A program made the position numbers and the translations under genes. Of a stretch of DNA of 34,159 bases, positions 1-8,654 are shown piece by piece; the first letter of the stretch is position 1, and every line of letters starts with the position of its first letter. Source of the DNA: Actinomycetota bacterium (GTDB lineage Bacteria; Actinomycetota; Aquicultoria; Subteraquimicrobiales; UBA9087); NCBI GenBank assembly GCA_030019215.1, contig JASEEZ010000006.1, positions 1-34,159 of the forward strand, given 5' to 3'. The notes beneath the pieces were generated by a model that ran no database searches, was not told where the DNA came from, and worked only from the letters and a program-made list of their open reading frames with translations.

Positions 1-55
1 TAGCCTGAACCATGGTAGTATCTTACCAGATTGGTCCAGTTTTCAGACTTTACCC

Positions 56-562
56 TTATTTTGAAACCCGCACTCTTTTTTTCTCAAGTAAGTAGCCAAT
101 CCCAGTTCCTATAAATCCCCAAAAGAGCCAGGAGAATGTAAATCCCAGCCACATGAAAACTGTCATGCTTTTTAAGCCTACTTGTTCCTCTCCTCTTATT
201 AGTTGATTAATAAAACCCAGGAAAGAAAAAGCAGGGGCGCTGGGTAAATAAAATAGGAAGCCTTCAGGGCTTGCTAAGCAGATGAAAATAAATCTGAATC
301 CAACTGTCCAGATAAAGTAAAAAGTAATTCCAGATAGCAGGCCAAAAGCCACATTTTTTCGATTGTGGGTAAAAAGCCAGCAGACAAAAAAACCAACAAG
401 AGCCCCCGTGATACCCGTTAAAAATCCAGGTATTGCTCTTACAATAAATGGTGCTTCAGGGTACGGCCACCAAAAGACAGAGTCAGCAAAAACAATGATG
501 TTTAGAACAAACCCAGCTACAAGCCCAACTAAGGCAAACTTTAAAGCTGACCAATTTTTCAT
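56..562 (-). CDS. Small multi-pass membrane protein, family not recognised
   Basis: Predicted 168-residue integral membrane protein. Hydrophobic segments lie near residues 8-26, 42-64, 70-92 and 135-160, and the C-terminus is basic. The ATG at 562 (MKNWS...) is chosen because GGGGAG stands just upstream; an in-frame start 15 codons earlier lacks such a site. A decayed paralogue lies immediately upstream in the same orientation, and both copies share the MKNWS-LKFALVGLVAGFVLN opening, so this is a tandem duplication. I see no catalytic motif and do not recognise a family. It may be a small membrane protein of unknown role; function is unassigned. Confidence 0.7.
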   Translation of the reverse strand: MKNWSALKFALVGLVAGFVLNIIVFADSVFWWPYPEAPFIVRAIPGFLTGITGALVGFFVCWLFTHNRKNVAFGLLSGITFYFIWTVGFRFIFICLASPEGFLFYLPSAPAFSFLGFINQLIRGEEQVGLKSMTVFMWLGFTFSWLFWGFIGTGIGYLLEKKRVRVSK

Positions 563-607
563 GGCTCCCCTTTCTCTCCTGTTTCTTTGCTGTTTAAATC
601 CAAACAT

Positions 608-1087
608 TCACTCTTTTGAAGCTTGCACTCTCCTTCGCTCCAGTAAGTAGCCAATCCCAGCCCCTACAAGTCCCCAGAAGAGCCAGGAGAACGTAACTAT
701 AAACCATAAAACAAAGGATGTGCTGCCCAAAGTTGTCTAGGGGCAAAAATAAGACCAGGCAAACTAGGCAAAATAACTATGAAGCCTAAAGGGCCTGCTA
801 AACAGACAATTAGAAATCTAAATATCACCGTCCACCCAAAATAGAAAGCGGTCCCCAGTAAAATACCAAAAGCTACACTTCTTCGGTTATGTGCAAAAAA
901 TCGGTGAACAAGAATAGCAATCAAGTAGCCCAACAATACCTGCTAAAAACCCGGGTATGATAAATCCTTCAATAAAGGAAACGTGAGGGCTTGGACCAAA
1001 AATATTCAGCATAAAAATGATAGTATTTAGAACAAACCCAGCTACAAGCCCAACTAAGGCAAACTTTAAAACAGACCAGTTTTTCAT
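608..1087 (-). pseudogene. Decayed tandem paralogue of the adjacent membrane protein gene
   Basis: A second copy of the neighbouring membrane protein gene. It starts at the ATG at 1087 after an excellent AAGGAGATATAT ribosome site. The reading frame is lost near 935-945, inside the second membrane segment (IPGFLAGIVG). It continues in another frame as LIAILVHRFFAHNRRSVAFG, which matches the intact copy's CWLFTHNRKNVAFG region. A second shift near 715-725, with a small deletion, leads back to a third frame reading FSWLFWGLVGAGIGYLLE, again like the intact copy, and ending at 608. Two independent shifts make real decay more likely than a single sequencing error. Confidence 0.8.
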
Positions 1088-1287
1088 ATATCTCCTTTTA
1101 AACGATATAAGGCAAAAGAAGGCACGGTGCTTTTGCACTTTTATTCTTCCAAAATTCGGGAACCTCTTCTTTTTGGGAGAAATTTTTGAGGGATTTTTAA
1201 AGGAGATTGAAAATAATTCCAGATACGACCAGACTGGCGCTCGACTTCCTAAAACCGCCAGACAACAAAACACCAGGTAATCCCCCT

Positions 1288-1317
1288 CTTTCTCACTTTC
1301 GCACGAAAGTGAGAAAG
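1288..1317. repeat. Perfect 14-bp inverted repeat (hairpin)
   Basis: CTTTCTCACTTTCG and its exact reverse complement are separated by two bases. The hairpin lies in the roughly 300-base gap (1088-1391) between the decayed membrane protein gene and the ABC transporter. No T-run follows on either strand, so it is not a standard intrinsic terminator, but it could end or process transcripts leaving the transporter operon. Apart from this hairpin and the ribosome site of the decayed gene I see nothing in the gap. Confidence 0.6.
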
Positions 1318-1391
1318 GAGATTTCAGGGCAAGGATAGTGCTGATGGGAAGAGGAGGAACTTAAAGCATGGGTATCGATATTAGGGGTGGG

Positions 1392-2078
1392 TTATTTGCA
1401 GGTGGTTTCCAGAATCTTGCCGTCCTTCATGTGGAAGACCACGTTAGCGTGCCCGGCCATCTCTGGATCGTGGGTAACAAGGATGATAGTCTGACCGCCT
1501 TTGTTGAGATCGAGGAGCAGGTGTAAAATCTCGTCCGAACTCGCCGTATCCAGATTTCCAGTTGGCTCATCGGCCAGGATTATTTTGGGGTCATTAGCCA
1601 AAGCCCTGGCGATGGCCACTCGCTGTCTCTCCCCACCCGACAACTTGCTGGGCACCGCACCCATGCGTTTCTCCAGACCAACCACCATCAACAACTTTTT
1701 TGCCCTCTCGACCCTCTCTCCTAAAGATAAATCCATCTCGAACATGGGGATCTGGATGTTCTCCAACGCCGTCAGGGTGGGAACCAAATTGTGTAATTGA
1801 AAGACGAAGCCAACCGTTTTGGCCCGGAACTCATCCAAGTCCCTGAAGTTCGCCAAATCCACATCAGCGACAGTTATCCGCCCCTCGGTTGGACGATCCA
1901 AAGCACCGATCATGTTCAGGAGAGTGGATTTTCCAGAACCAGATGGGCCCATGATGGAGACGAACTGCCCCTCCTGAATTTCCAGGTTGACCCCGTCCAG
2001 TGCCCTCACCCGACCCTCCTCAAAGGTCTTCACCAGATTCTCAGCTTTAACGATCGCCCTATTCTCGCTAATCCTCAC
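1392..2078 (-). CDS. ABC transporter ATP-binding protein, MacB/LolD type
   Basis: ATPase subunit of a MacB/LolCDE-type ABC transporter, 228 residues, the usual length for the family. Visible motifs in order are Walker A GPSGSGKST (about residue 44), Q-loop FVFQLHN, signature LSGGERQRVAIARAL, Walker B IILADEPTGNLD and H-loop VTHD. The start is a GTG at 2078 with AAAGG upstream. The partner permease lies upstream in the same operon (2188-3305), separated by about 110 bases of low-complexity sequence. Such systems move lipoproteins, peptides or antibiotics, or act in cell-envelope stress; the substrate cannot be told here. The permease is frameshifted, so the transporter may not be functional. 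Confidence 0.93.
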   Translation of the reverse strand: MRISENRAIVKAENLVKTFEEGRVRALDGVNLEIQEGQFVSIMGPSGSGKSTLLNMIGALDRPTEGRITVADVDLANFRDLDEFRAKTVGFVFQLHNLVPTLTALENIQIPMFEMDLSLGERVERAKKLLMVVGLEKRMGAVPSKLSGGERQRVAIARALANDPKIILADEPTGNLDTASSDEILHLLLDLNKGGQTIILVTHDPEMAGHANVVFHMKDGKILETTCK

Positions 2079-2187
2079 AATAACCTTTCTTCGCTAATTA
2101 GTCGGTAGTCGCCAGCTGCCAGTCACCAGCTCCCAGCCATCACCAAAACTATCTGCTATCAGCCAACACTTACTATTCACTGCCTTC

Positions 2188-3305
2188 TCATTCGTACCTC
2201 AATGCTTCCATCGGTGACAGCCGAGAGGCACGATAGGCCGGATAAAAGCCACCAAAGAGACCCACCAACAGAGCGATGGCGAGCGCTTTTATGAAAACAT
2301 CGCTCGAATAAACAACGCCCATGAACGCCTGCATCACAGGGAAGAGCATAATGAGATTCACGGCGACCACACCGATCACTGCTCCCGCCACGGCTCCGAG
2401 AAGACCTACTATAAAAGACTCGCTCAAGATCATGGCCAAAATCCGCCAGCGCTTCCATCCGAGGGCTCGCAGGACGCCGATCTCCCGAGTCCGCTCGTAA
2501 ACCGACATGATCATGGTGTTCATAACACCGATTCCCCCGACTATGATGGCCAAGAGAGAGAGATCATCCAGGTGGCAGAATCTATCATTTGAATTCCCTG
2601 GTCGACCTGGCTGAGATCGGACAGTGATCTTATGGTCACCAGCTCGGGGTATTCCTTCTCAATGTACTGAGTCACGCTATCGGCGTCCGCTCCCCTTTCT
2701 AATTCCACGTAGACCATAGTGAGCTTTTCCTCTTTCTTTTCCATCCTCTGCAAGGTCTCCAAAGGAACATAGGCTCCCCCATCCCACCAGGCGGTTCCCG
2801 TCTCGTATATACCCGTGATCTTGAATCGTTTCCCGCCCAGGGTTATCTTGTCTCCCACATACTTTTCAAGATGTTCCGAGGCTAACTTCCCAAGGACAAT
2901 CTCATTTCCTTTTCTCTCACTAAAGGACTTGCCCACCGAGACCTCTATCCCGGCCAACTTAAGATCATCTGCGCGGACTCCGGTTAATATGAAGTAGGGA
3001 TTTCCGCTAACAGGGTAGATCCCCAACAAAATTCCGCCGGCTGACTTTATACCCTCTATCCTCTCAATCTCCCTCACATCCTTCTCCTCGACGATGCTAA
3101 ATGCGAGATCAGCAACATTGCCTTCGGCGATGGAAAAATCCGCCTTGCCTGTTTTGAAGATATCTTCAGCACTCGCCTTGAGCCCGGAGGAGATCACACC
3201 CAAAGCGACGATGGTGGCAATTCCAATGCTGATACCCAGGATAGCCAGAAAACTTCTGGTCTTTCGTCTCAGTAAATTTTTGAAGATCAAGGTGGAAAAG
3301 GTCAT
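2188..3305 (-). pseudogene. MacB-like FtsX-family ABC permease, frameshifted at an (AG)5 repeat
   Basis: Permease partner of the adjacent ATPase. The N-terminal part has a membrane segment (SFLAILGISIGIATIVALGV), a MacB_PCD-type periplasmic domain and runs to ...DQGIQMIDSATWMISLS. It then stops at 2541. The expected continuation, LAIIVGGIGVMNTMIMSVYE, is in another frame from about 2553 to 2188, with two more hydrophobic stretches and the family ending YRASRLSPMEALRYE. The break is exactly at (AG)5, 2553-2562 (TC on the coding strand). Removing one dinucleotide restores a protein of about 375 residues, normal for the family. The ATG at 3305 has GGAG eight bases upstream. This could be phase variation, recent inactivation or a read error. 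Confidence 0.8.
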
Positions 3306-3319
3306 AACGTTTGCTCCAA

Positions 3320-4042
3320 TCACAGGGGAGAGATTTCCATCGCACCCCAGGTACCCATTTTATCACCCTTTATAATGAGAACACCACTGAGACCCCTTAT
3401 GCTTTGACCATAGGACAACGCCCCGTTGACATCTTCCGGTTTGCGCACCCGATTGCCGATGGAGGTAGCCGCGGCGTCAGCCAAAGCCACGTTCTGGGAG
3501 AGAACCACCACCGCATCGGCCCTGCCGAAACTCAGAGAATGTCCGATCGTTCCCGCAGAGGTGCAAACGCCCAAGGGAGTTTGCTCTGGCTTTATTTCGA
3601 TGGCCATCTTGTTGCTCAAGGGAGAATCCCCCGCATAAATGGCTATCTTTCGCGCCTTTGAACTCTTGATGAAGATATCTCCACCATTTTCCACTATCAC
3701 CTCTCTTGAATGCTCGAGCAGATCCTTCCCTACGTACTCGGCAATGGCCCCGGCAACCGCAGCCATCGGACCCACTCCGACCATCTGAGCAGCCAAAGCC
3801 ATCTTTTGAACAATGAGGGGTGCCGAATCGGGCACCTCATACGGCTTCAGAGTACTCTCGAACAGAGGATGCTTCTCGATGAACCCCTGGATATCCCGCC
3901 TGTATCTCAAAACCGACTCCAATGCCTGTCTGTATAGATTCTCTTCGGCGCTCACAAAAAGGTCGGTCTCCCCCACAACGACTTGAAAGGAAACCAGCCC
4001 CTTTGCCAGCATCTGTTCTCGGTAAAACCTGGGCTCATGCAT
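3320..4042 (-). CDS. UPF0280 family protein (ApbE-like fold)
   Basis: Protein of 240 residues that I recognise as a UPF0280 member. The central signature AGAIAEYVGKDLL followed by VIVENGGDIFI, and the later TSAGTIGHSLSFGRADAVVV and ALADAAATSIGN blocks, are typical. UPF0280 proteins resemble the FAD-binding ApbE fold but have no settled biochemical role; they are frequent in methanogens and other anaerobes using C1 metabolism. The gene begins six bases after dinB ends and stops 14 bases before the permease start, so dinB, this gene and the ABC transporter read as one operon. The start ATG at 4042 follows GGTGA. Confidence 0.85.
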   Translation of the reverse strand: MHEPRFYREQMLAKGLVSFQVVVGETDLFVSAEENLYRQALESVLRYRRDIQGFIEKHPLFESTLKPYEVPDSAPLIVQKMALAAQMVGVGPMAAVAGAIAEYVGKDLLEHSREVIVENGGDIFIKSSKARKIAIYAGDSPLSNKMAIEIKPEQTPLGVCTSAGTIGHSLSFGRADAVVVLSQNVALADAAATSIGNRVRKPEDVNGALSYGQSIRGLSGVLIIKGDKMGTWGAMEISPL

Positions 4043-4048
4043 TCAAAA

Positions 4049-5110
4049 TCACCGAGCTTTCTTTTCAAGACCTGAAACTCGAAGGCCAACCAGCCTTATC
4101 TTTCGAGTTAAATCAAACTTTGGCAATAAAGCTAGAACTTCATCGTAGATGATCTGAGGGGAGTCAGTCGACTCCGGCAGACTATGCGCCCTAGTGTGGG
4201 TAGAAAAATTGCTGTATCTTATCTTCACCGTCACAGTCTTGCCCCGATAGCCACCCTCTCGTAACTCTTTCACCAGATATTTTACAAACCCGGATAGGAC
4301 CCTCTTAACCAGATTAAGATCACACGTATCCACCTGGAATGTCGTTTCCCGGCCAAATGATTTAGGTTCATGGTAAGTCACAACCGGACTCTCATCCATT
4401 CCCCTGGCGAAGCTGTAAAGCATCTGACCGTAAGCTTTTCCAAATCTGGCCTTGAGAGTATCGAGGGGAACTTTAAGGAGATCACCGATGGTGTTTATGC
4501 CCATCTCCCTCAGGCGAGCCGTCGTCTTCTTTCCCACCCAGAGCAACTTCGAAACCGGAAGAGGAGCGAGGACCTTCTCAACCTCGGTTTCCTCGATAAC
4601 CATCAGACCATTTGGCTTGTTGAGATCGGAGGCTATCTTGGCCAGGAGTTTATTGGGCCCAACGCCGACGGAAGCCGTCAGGCCCATCTCCGCCCTAATC
4701 CGCTGCTTCAAATCCCACGCGATCTTCACTGCCTTCCTGGACGCAGCGGTGATATCCAGAAAGGCCTCATCGAGTCCCCACGATTCAATGAGGGACGTGA
4801 AATCCCGCAAGATGATCATGAACTGGGCAGAGACCTCGCAATATTTCTTGAAATCCACGGGAAGGAAAACGGCCTGAGGGCACCTCTTGTAAGCCGTCCT
4901 GAGGGGCATGCCGGATTTGATGCCATACTTTCGCGCCGCGTAAGAGGCGGTAGAGACGACACCCCGCTTGGAGGGATCACCGCTTCCACCAATAATCAAA
5001 GGCTTCCCCTTGTATTCCGGATGTCTCTGTTCCTCGATAGCGGCAAAGAAGGCATCCATATCCACGTGGATGATCTGCCTCTTTGCAGAAGAAGCAACGC
5101 GCTCGGACAT
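4049..5110 (-). CDS. dinB: DNA polymerase IV (Y-family translesion polymerase)
   Basis: Y-family DNA polymerase of 353 residues, the normal size for DinB. The catalytic Asp motif HVDMDAFFAAIEEQ lies near residue 15 and the second acidic pair is in LDEAFLDIT near residue 115. The region SVGVGPNKLLAKIASDLNKPNG is the conserved palm/thumb block. The C-terminal little-finger domain is present (SFGRETTF). It copies past damaged template bases with low fidelity. The ATG at 5110 follows AAAGGGGG. A perfect hairpin lies 12 bases upstream of that start, between this gene and the YIP1 gene. No LexA/SOS box was recognised in that short gap. Confidence 0.95.
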   Translation of the reverse strand: MSERVASSAKRQIIHVDMDAFFAAIEEQRHPEYKGKPLIIGGSGDPSKRGVVSTASYAARKYGIKSGMPLRTAYKRCPQAVFLPVDFKKYCEVSAQFMIILRDFTSLIESWGLDEAFLDITAASRKAVKIAWDLKQRIRAEMGLTASVGVGPNKLLAKIASDLNKPNGLMVIEETEVEKVLAPLPVSKLLWVGKKTTARLREMGINTIGDLLKVPLDTLKARFGKAYGQMLYSFARGMDESPVVTYHEPKSFGRETTFQVDTCDLNLVKRVLSGFVKYLVKELREGGYRGKTVTVKIRYSNFSTHTRAHSLPESTDSPQIIYDEVLALLPKFDLTRKIRLVGLRVSGLEKKAR

Positions 5111-5121
5111 AGCCCCCTTTT

Positions 5122-5151
5122 ACCCCGTTAGAGGTAAACCTCTAACGGGGT
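5122..5151. repeat. Perfect 14-bp hairpin between the YIP1 gene and dinB
   Basis: ACCCCGTTAGAGGT and its exact complement are separated by two bases. The hairpin begins directly after the stop codon of the YIP1 gene and ends 12 bases before the dinB ATG, next to its GGGGG ribosome site. On the transcribed strand no U-run follows, so it is not a standard terminator. It could limit read-through into dinB or affect its translation. Confidence 0.65.
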
Positions 5152-5763
5152 TTACAAGCTCCTCAGAGCCGGAACTGCGATGAGAATTGCCAGCAGGATC
5201 ATCGTTACCGCCAAAACAAAGAGCAATATTACTGGTATGAAAAAGGTTAGCACCGCCTTCCCCGTGGAAAAAGCGTAATTCTCCCGGATGACAATGATGT
5301 TCAGAACCAGCACCCAGATGGACACAGCAAAAGCAGCGAGATTATAAACAAAACTTCCAAAGAGTCCTCCCGCCACCCCCAGTAACGCAAAGGGGGCGGT
5401 CAATATCGTAGGGAAACTAGCGAATCCAAGACCAGAGAGCAGACTCACAAAACTTCCCTCGCCCTTCAGAAGCCTGGCGATGAGATGATAAATCCCGGAA
5501 AAGACAAGCAGGCCCACCAGGCTGAATATTGGAACTGAGAGAACCACCCCCGCCAAAAAAGCCGACAAATTGAGTCCGCTGGGCATGGACACCTCGGGCA
5601 AACTTCTCCAGCCTGTCAGGAAACTGGCCGTAAAACTCACCCAGCTACTCACCAAATACACGATGATCCCCCACACCCAGGGCTTTTCCTTTGTGATCGC
5701 TCGAAGAGTCTGAACCGGGTGAATGATAACTCCACTTAAAGCAGCAAGAACTCCTTCTTTCAT
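5152..5763 (-). CDS. YIP1-family integral membrane protein
   Basis: A 203-residue protein with about five hydrophobic segments, near residues 30-52, 68-95, 110-130, 135-160 and 170-198. The N-terminal LSGVIIHPVQTLRAITKEKPW is the usual lead-in of bacterial YIP1 domain proteins. Their role in bacteria is not established. The ATG at 5763 follows AAAGGGGAAAAGC. It sits downstream of sppA with a 42-base gap and may be in the same transcript. Confidence 0.75.
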   Translation of the reverse strand: MKEGVLAALSGVIIHPVQTLRAITKEKPWVWGIIVYLVSSWVSFTASFLTGWRSLPEVSMPSGLNLSAFLAGVVLSVPIFSLVGLLVFSGIYHLIARLLKGEGSFVSLLSGLGFASFPTILTAPFALLGVAGGLFGSFVYNLAAFAVSIWVLVLNIIVIRENYAFSTGKAVLTFFIPVILLFVLAVTMILLAILIAVPALRSL

Positions 5764-5805
5764 GCTTTTCCCCTTTCTCTCCCCAACTTCGCGCCGCGAG
5801 TAAGA

Positions 5806-6726
5806 CTATCTATACTGAGGCGAAGGATGAGAGTTTTTCAAGTACTCCAGGAGAAGATAATCGGAACCAAGCAATCGAGCCCGAATCAGTTTTCCTAGTT
5901 GTGCACCGGAGAGACCAAATATAGATTCGAAGAAGGTTTTCGGGCGATACTCCTCTACAACCGGCTCTTCTACTTCCCCAAGTTCAGCGGCTAGGTCGAT
6001 GGCATCCTGATAGCCACCCAACTCATCCACCAGACCCAGCTTTTTCGCCTGCGTTCCGGTGTAAAGCTCGCCGGTCGCAAGCTCTCGGACCTTCTTTTCA
6101 TCCAGATTCCTGGCCTTTACAACCTCTTCGATGAACTGGTCGTAGAGCTCATCGGAAAGTTCCTGCATGAGCTCTTGCTCCTCGGGAGTGAGCTCCCTCT
6201 GGTACATGTCCTTATGCTTGCCCGACTTAACGATCTGAAGTTTAATGCCCAGCTTTTCATAGAGACCCCTCATATCCATAATCTGAGAGATTACACCGAT
6301 GCTTCCGGTCAGAGTCCCCGGTTTAGCCACGATTTTGTCGGCGGGGGCGGAGATGTAGTAGCCACCGGAGGCAGCCATATCCCCCATGAAGACCACGATG
6401 GGCTTTTCGGTCTCCCTGATCTCCTGAGCGATCTCCTGAGAAGCCCCAACCGCACCGCCAGGGCTGTTCACCTGCAAAACGATCGCCCTGACGGAAGAGT
6501 CCTCCCGAGCACGCTTCAACTGCAGCCGAACGGATTTCGGGGTGATACCCGCCGCCGTGAGGAAACTTCCCTCATCGTCGGCGATGGAGCCATTAAGCGA
6601 TATCACGGCCACCTTTTCAGCTCTTAGCTTCCCGGGACGCAGGCCAATTGTTAGAAAGGCGATGCCGACAAGGGAGAGAAAACAAACAGCGATGATAACA
6701 AGAATAATAATTGCGCTCCTCTTCAC
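5806..6726 (-). CDS. sppA: Signal peptide peptidase SppA, short (36-kDa) type
   Basis: Membrane-anchored serine protease of family S49 that degrades cleaved signal peptides; 306 residues, the short single-domain form. The N-terminal membrane anchor is at residues 4-27. The block AIVLQVNSPGGAV precedes the nucleophile Ser in DMAASGGYYISAPAD (about residue 124), and the general-base Lys is in VKSGKHKDMYQ (about residue 175), so the Ser-Lys dyad is present. The start is GTG at 6726, two bases past the cutA stop, with the AAGGAGG site lying in the end of cutA. This implies coupled translation with cutA. Confidence 0.93.
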   Translation of the reverse strand: MKRSAIIILVIIAVCFLSLVGIAFLTIGLRPGKLRAEKVAVISLNGSIADDEGSFLTAAGITPKSVRLQLKRAREDSSVRAIVLQVNSPGGAVGASQEIAQEIRETEKPIVVFMGDMAASGGYYISAPADKIVAKPGTLTGSIGVISQIMDMRGLYEKLGIKLQIVKSGKHKDMYQRELTPEEQELMQELSDELYDQFIEEVVKARNLDEKKVRELATGELYTGTQAKKLGLVDELGGYQDAIDLAAELGEVEEPVVEEYRPKTFFESIFGLSGAQLGKLIRARLLGSDYLLLEYLKNSHPSPQYR

Positions 6727-6727
6727 C

Positions 6728-7054
6728 TCAACCCTCCTTTCCTACTACTTCCTCAGATATCCAATCAAGAAAGTTTTTATTTCCTTCCGAAACGTCAAAA
6801 GAAACAATGGCGGGGATTTCATAGCTATGGAGCTTTTTGACCTCCTCGATGACGTTCTTCACTTTTTCCCGGACAGTCTTGACGAAAATAAGTGCTTCCT
6901 TCTCGCGGTTTATCTTTCCCTCCCACCAATACAAAGACTCAATCTCGGGGACGATGTTGGCGCAGGCAACCAGCCTCTTTTCAACCAGCGTCTTGGCTAT
7001 CCTCCGTGCCTCCTCAATGTCTGAGGTAGTGATATAAACCACACTGTAGACCAT
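6728..7054 (-). CDS. cutA: CutA family divalent-cation tolerance protein
   Basis: Small trimeric CutA protein of 108 residues. Family marks are VYITTSDIEEARRIAKTLVE near the start, LVACANIVPEIESLYWWEGKI in the middle and LHSYEIPAIVSFDV near the end. CutA proteins were linked to copper tolerance, but their exact function is still open. The ATG at 7054 is chosen because AGGAGG lies just before it; a longer frame starts nine codons earlier without a ribosome site. It heads a cutA-sppA pair. The 200 bases upstream are repeat-rich. Confidence 0.93.
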   Translation of the reverse strand: MVYSVVYITTSDIEEARRIAKTLVEKRLVACANIVPEIESLYWWEGKINREKEALIFVKTVREKVKNVIEEVKKLHSYEIPAIVSFDVSEGNKNFLDWISEEVVGKEG

Positions 7055-7084
7055 CTTTCCTCCTGAGTAGTGGGTAGCCAATTC

Positions 7085-7245
7085 AATAGCTCGGCCTCAC
7101 GGCCTCGATAGCATATAGCTCGTTCGCTTTGCTCACTCGATAGCATATGGCTCGCTCACTGCCGTTCGCTCGATAGCCAATAGCCTTAACCATCTGCCAT
7201 CTGCCATCTGCCACCAGCCATCTGCCACCAGCCATCAGCTTCACT
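7085..7245. repeat. Intergenic low-complexity repeat block (GATAGC and CCATCTG units)
   Basis: The left half holds repeated CTCGATAGCATATAGCTCG-like units (near 7105, 7137 and 7170). The right half (about 7190-7239) is made of heptamers CCATCTG, CCACCAG and CCATCAG in tandem. The same two-part arrangement occurs near 28340-28433, so this is a dispersed repeat family. No open reading frame or structured RNA was recognised in it. Confidence 0.75.
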
Positions 7246-7257
7246 CTTCACTCCCCC

Positions 7258-7704
7258 TTACCCCACTCGAAAGATCAGCCAATTGTCCTTCCCCTTCCAG
7301 CCGGTGAAGAACAGAATGTAGCGCCCTCGCAGACGCTTGCCCTTGAGAACGAATTCGATCTCCTTGGGGGTGCGCTTGAACAGTTCGTATTCTCCAGAAT
7401 CCCATATCTCTACCGTCCCCGCCCCGTAATGCCCCTCCGGGATAGTCCCCTCGAAGTCGATGTAGTCCACAGGATGATCCTCGACCGCCACCGCCAGATG
7501 CTTTACCCCTTTCTCCTCCGGGACTCCTTTGGGAACCGCCCAGGACTTTAAAACGCCATCCATCTCCAGACGAAAGTCGTAATGAAGACGAGTAGCGTGA
7601 TGCTCCTGAACAACGAACTGGTTGAGCCCCCTCTCCCTCACCTCACCCCTCGGCTCGGGAGTCTTTTCAAATTTTCGCTTACGCCAATACTCTTCCAGCT
7701 TCAT
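7258..7704 (-). CDS. Stand-alone LigD-type DNA 3'-phosphoesterase domain protein
   Basis: A 148-residue protein consisting only of the 3'-phosphoesterase (PE) domain found at the N-terminus of multidomain LigD. Visible motifs are FVVQEHHATRLHYDFRLEMD with the metal-binding His residues (about 32-45), SWAVPKG, VEDHPVDYIDFEG and GTIPEGHYGAGTVEIWD. PE enzymes trim 3'-phosphate or ribonucleotide ends during double-strand break repair. Here no ligase, polymerase or Ku gene is adjacent, as in other bacteria and archaea carrying the domain as a single protein. The ATG at 7704 has only a weak ribosome site. Confidence 0.9.
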   Translation of the reverse strand: MKLEEYWRKRKFEKTPEPRGEVRERGLNQFVVQEHHATRLHYDFRLEMDGVLKSWAVPKGVPEEKGVKHLAVAVEDHPVDYIDFEGTIPEGHYGAGTVEIWDSGEYELFKRTPKEIEFVLKGKRLRGRYILFFTGWKGKDNWLIFRVG

Positions 7705-7812
7705 GGCATTTTGCCGCCTACTGTAAACCGTTCACAATTTATACAATTGCATATCTCTCCTGTGCATTTTTTGAGTTCGATAGCGACTCTTTTGACTCCT
7801 TTAAATGCTTGT

Positions 7813-8553
7813 TCAGGAGAGCAACTCTCTAAACTTCAAAGCATTATAAACAGCGTAACCATAAGCATCATTATTGAAATAGGCGTAGATATCTTTTCCC
7901 TTGCTGAGCCAACCTTTGGCCTTCTCCGCCCAATTCCCCAGCTCTTCATCGGAATAATTGGACCCGTAGAGGATCTCGCCTCCATGAAAGCGAAGATAAA
8001 CATAGTCGGCGGTGCCAACCTCCTCGTAGGGCCAGCGATTGGAATGGGCCACGCAGAGGGAGAATTTATACCTTCTCAATACCTCGTAGACCTCATCGCA
8101 AAACCAGCTCTTGTGGCGAAATTCAAAGGCATGGCGAGTGTTTTTAGCAATCTTGTTTTGCGCAAGAAGCTCGCAAAAGCCCTCCAACTTCTCCTTGTTA
8201 ACATGGAGATTCGGTGGGAGCTGCCATAGGACTATTCCTAGCTTTTCCTCAAGGGCTCTCGCATTCTCAAAAAATAATTTCAAGGGCTCTTCGCAATCCT
8301 TCAACCTCTTAACATGGGTTATGAACCGACTCCCCTTGACCGCGAAGACGAATTTTTTGGGTGTCCGTCGGTGCCAGCCCTCGAAAACAGATTTTTTGGG
8401 AAGCCTATAGAAGGAAACATTGAGTTCAACGCTATCGAAGTGCTGAGCATAGTACTCAAGCCACTTTCGCTGGGGAACATTGGATGGGTAAAATAACCCA
8501 TCCCACCAGTGCTGATAGTTATAGCCACTCGTGCCCACGAAGAATTTTGGCAT
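7813..8553 (-). CDS. DUF72 domain protein (YecE-like)
   Basis: A 246-residue DUF72 (YecE family) protein, predicted TIM-barrel. The opening FFVGTSGYNYQHWWDGLFYP, then SVELNVSFYRLP, FVFAVKGSRFITH, AFEFRHKSWF and YVYLRFHGG are the family blocks in the usual order. The family spans bacteria and archaea and lacks a settled activity. Flanking genes do not suggest a role. The start ATG at 8553 has no strong ribosome site. Confidence 0.92.
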   Translation of the reverse strand: MPKFFVGTSGYNYQHWWDGLFYPSNVPQRKWLEYYAQHFDSVELNVSFYRLPKKSVFEGWHRRTPKKFVFAVKGSRFITHVKRLKDCEEPLKLFFENARALEEKLGIVLWQLPPNLHVNKEKLEGFCELLAQNKIAKNTRHAFEFRHKSWFCDEVYEVLRRYKFSLCVAHSNRWPYEEVGTADYVYLRFHGGEILYGSNYSDEELGNWAEKAKGWLSKGKDIYAYFNNDAYGYAVYNALKFRELLS

Positions 8554-8654
8554 ATAACCATTTTAACCGTTTTCCTCGATAAAATGGAGTTTGGGAACAA
8601 TCAAATCTGCCAAGGACCAATTTTCAAATCATCGAAATTCAATCCCTTCGCAAG

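Noticed and set aside
4370-5131. Plus-strand open frame of 253 codons opposite dinB
   Set aside because: Antisense to the conserved polymerase, with no recognisable motif or ribosome site.
7085-7245. Structured RNA or tRNA in the repeat-rich gap
   Set aside because: No cloverleaf or conserved riboswitch core is visible; the sequence is explained by short repeats.
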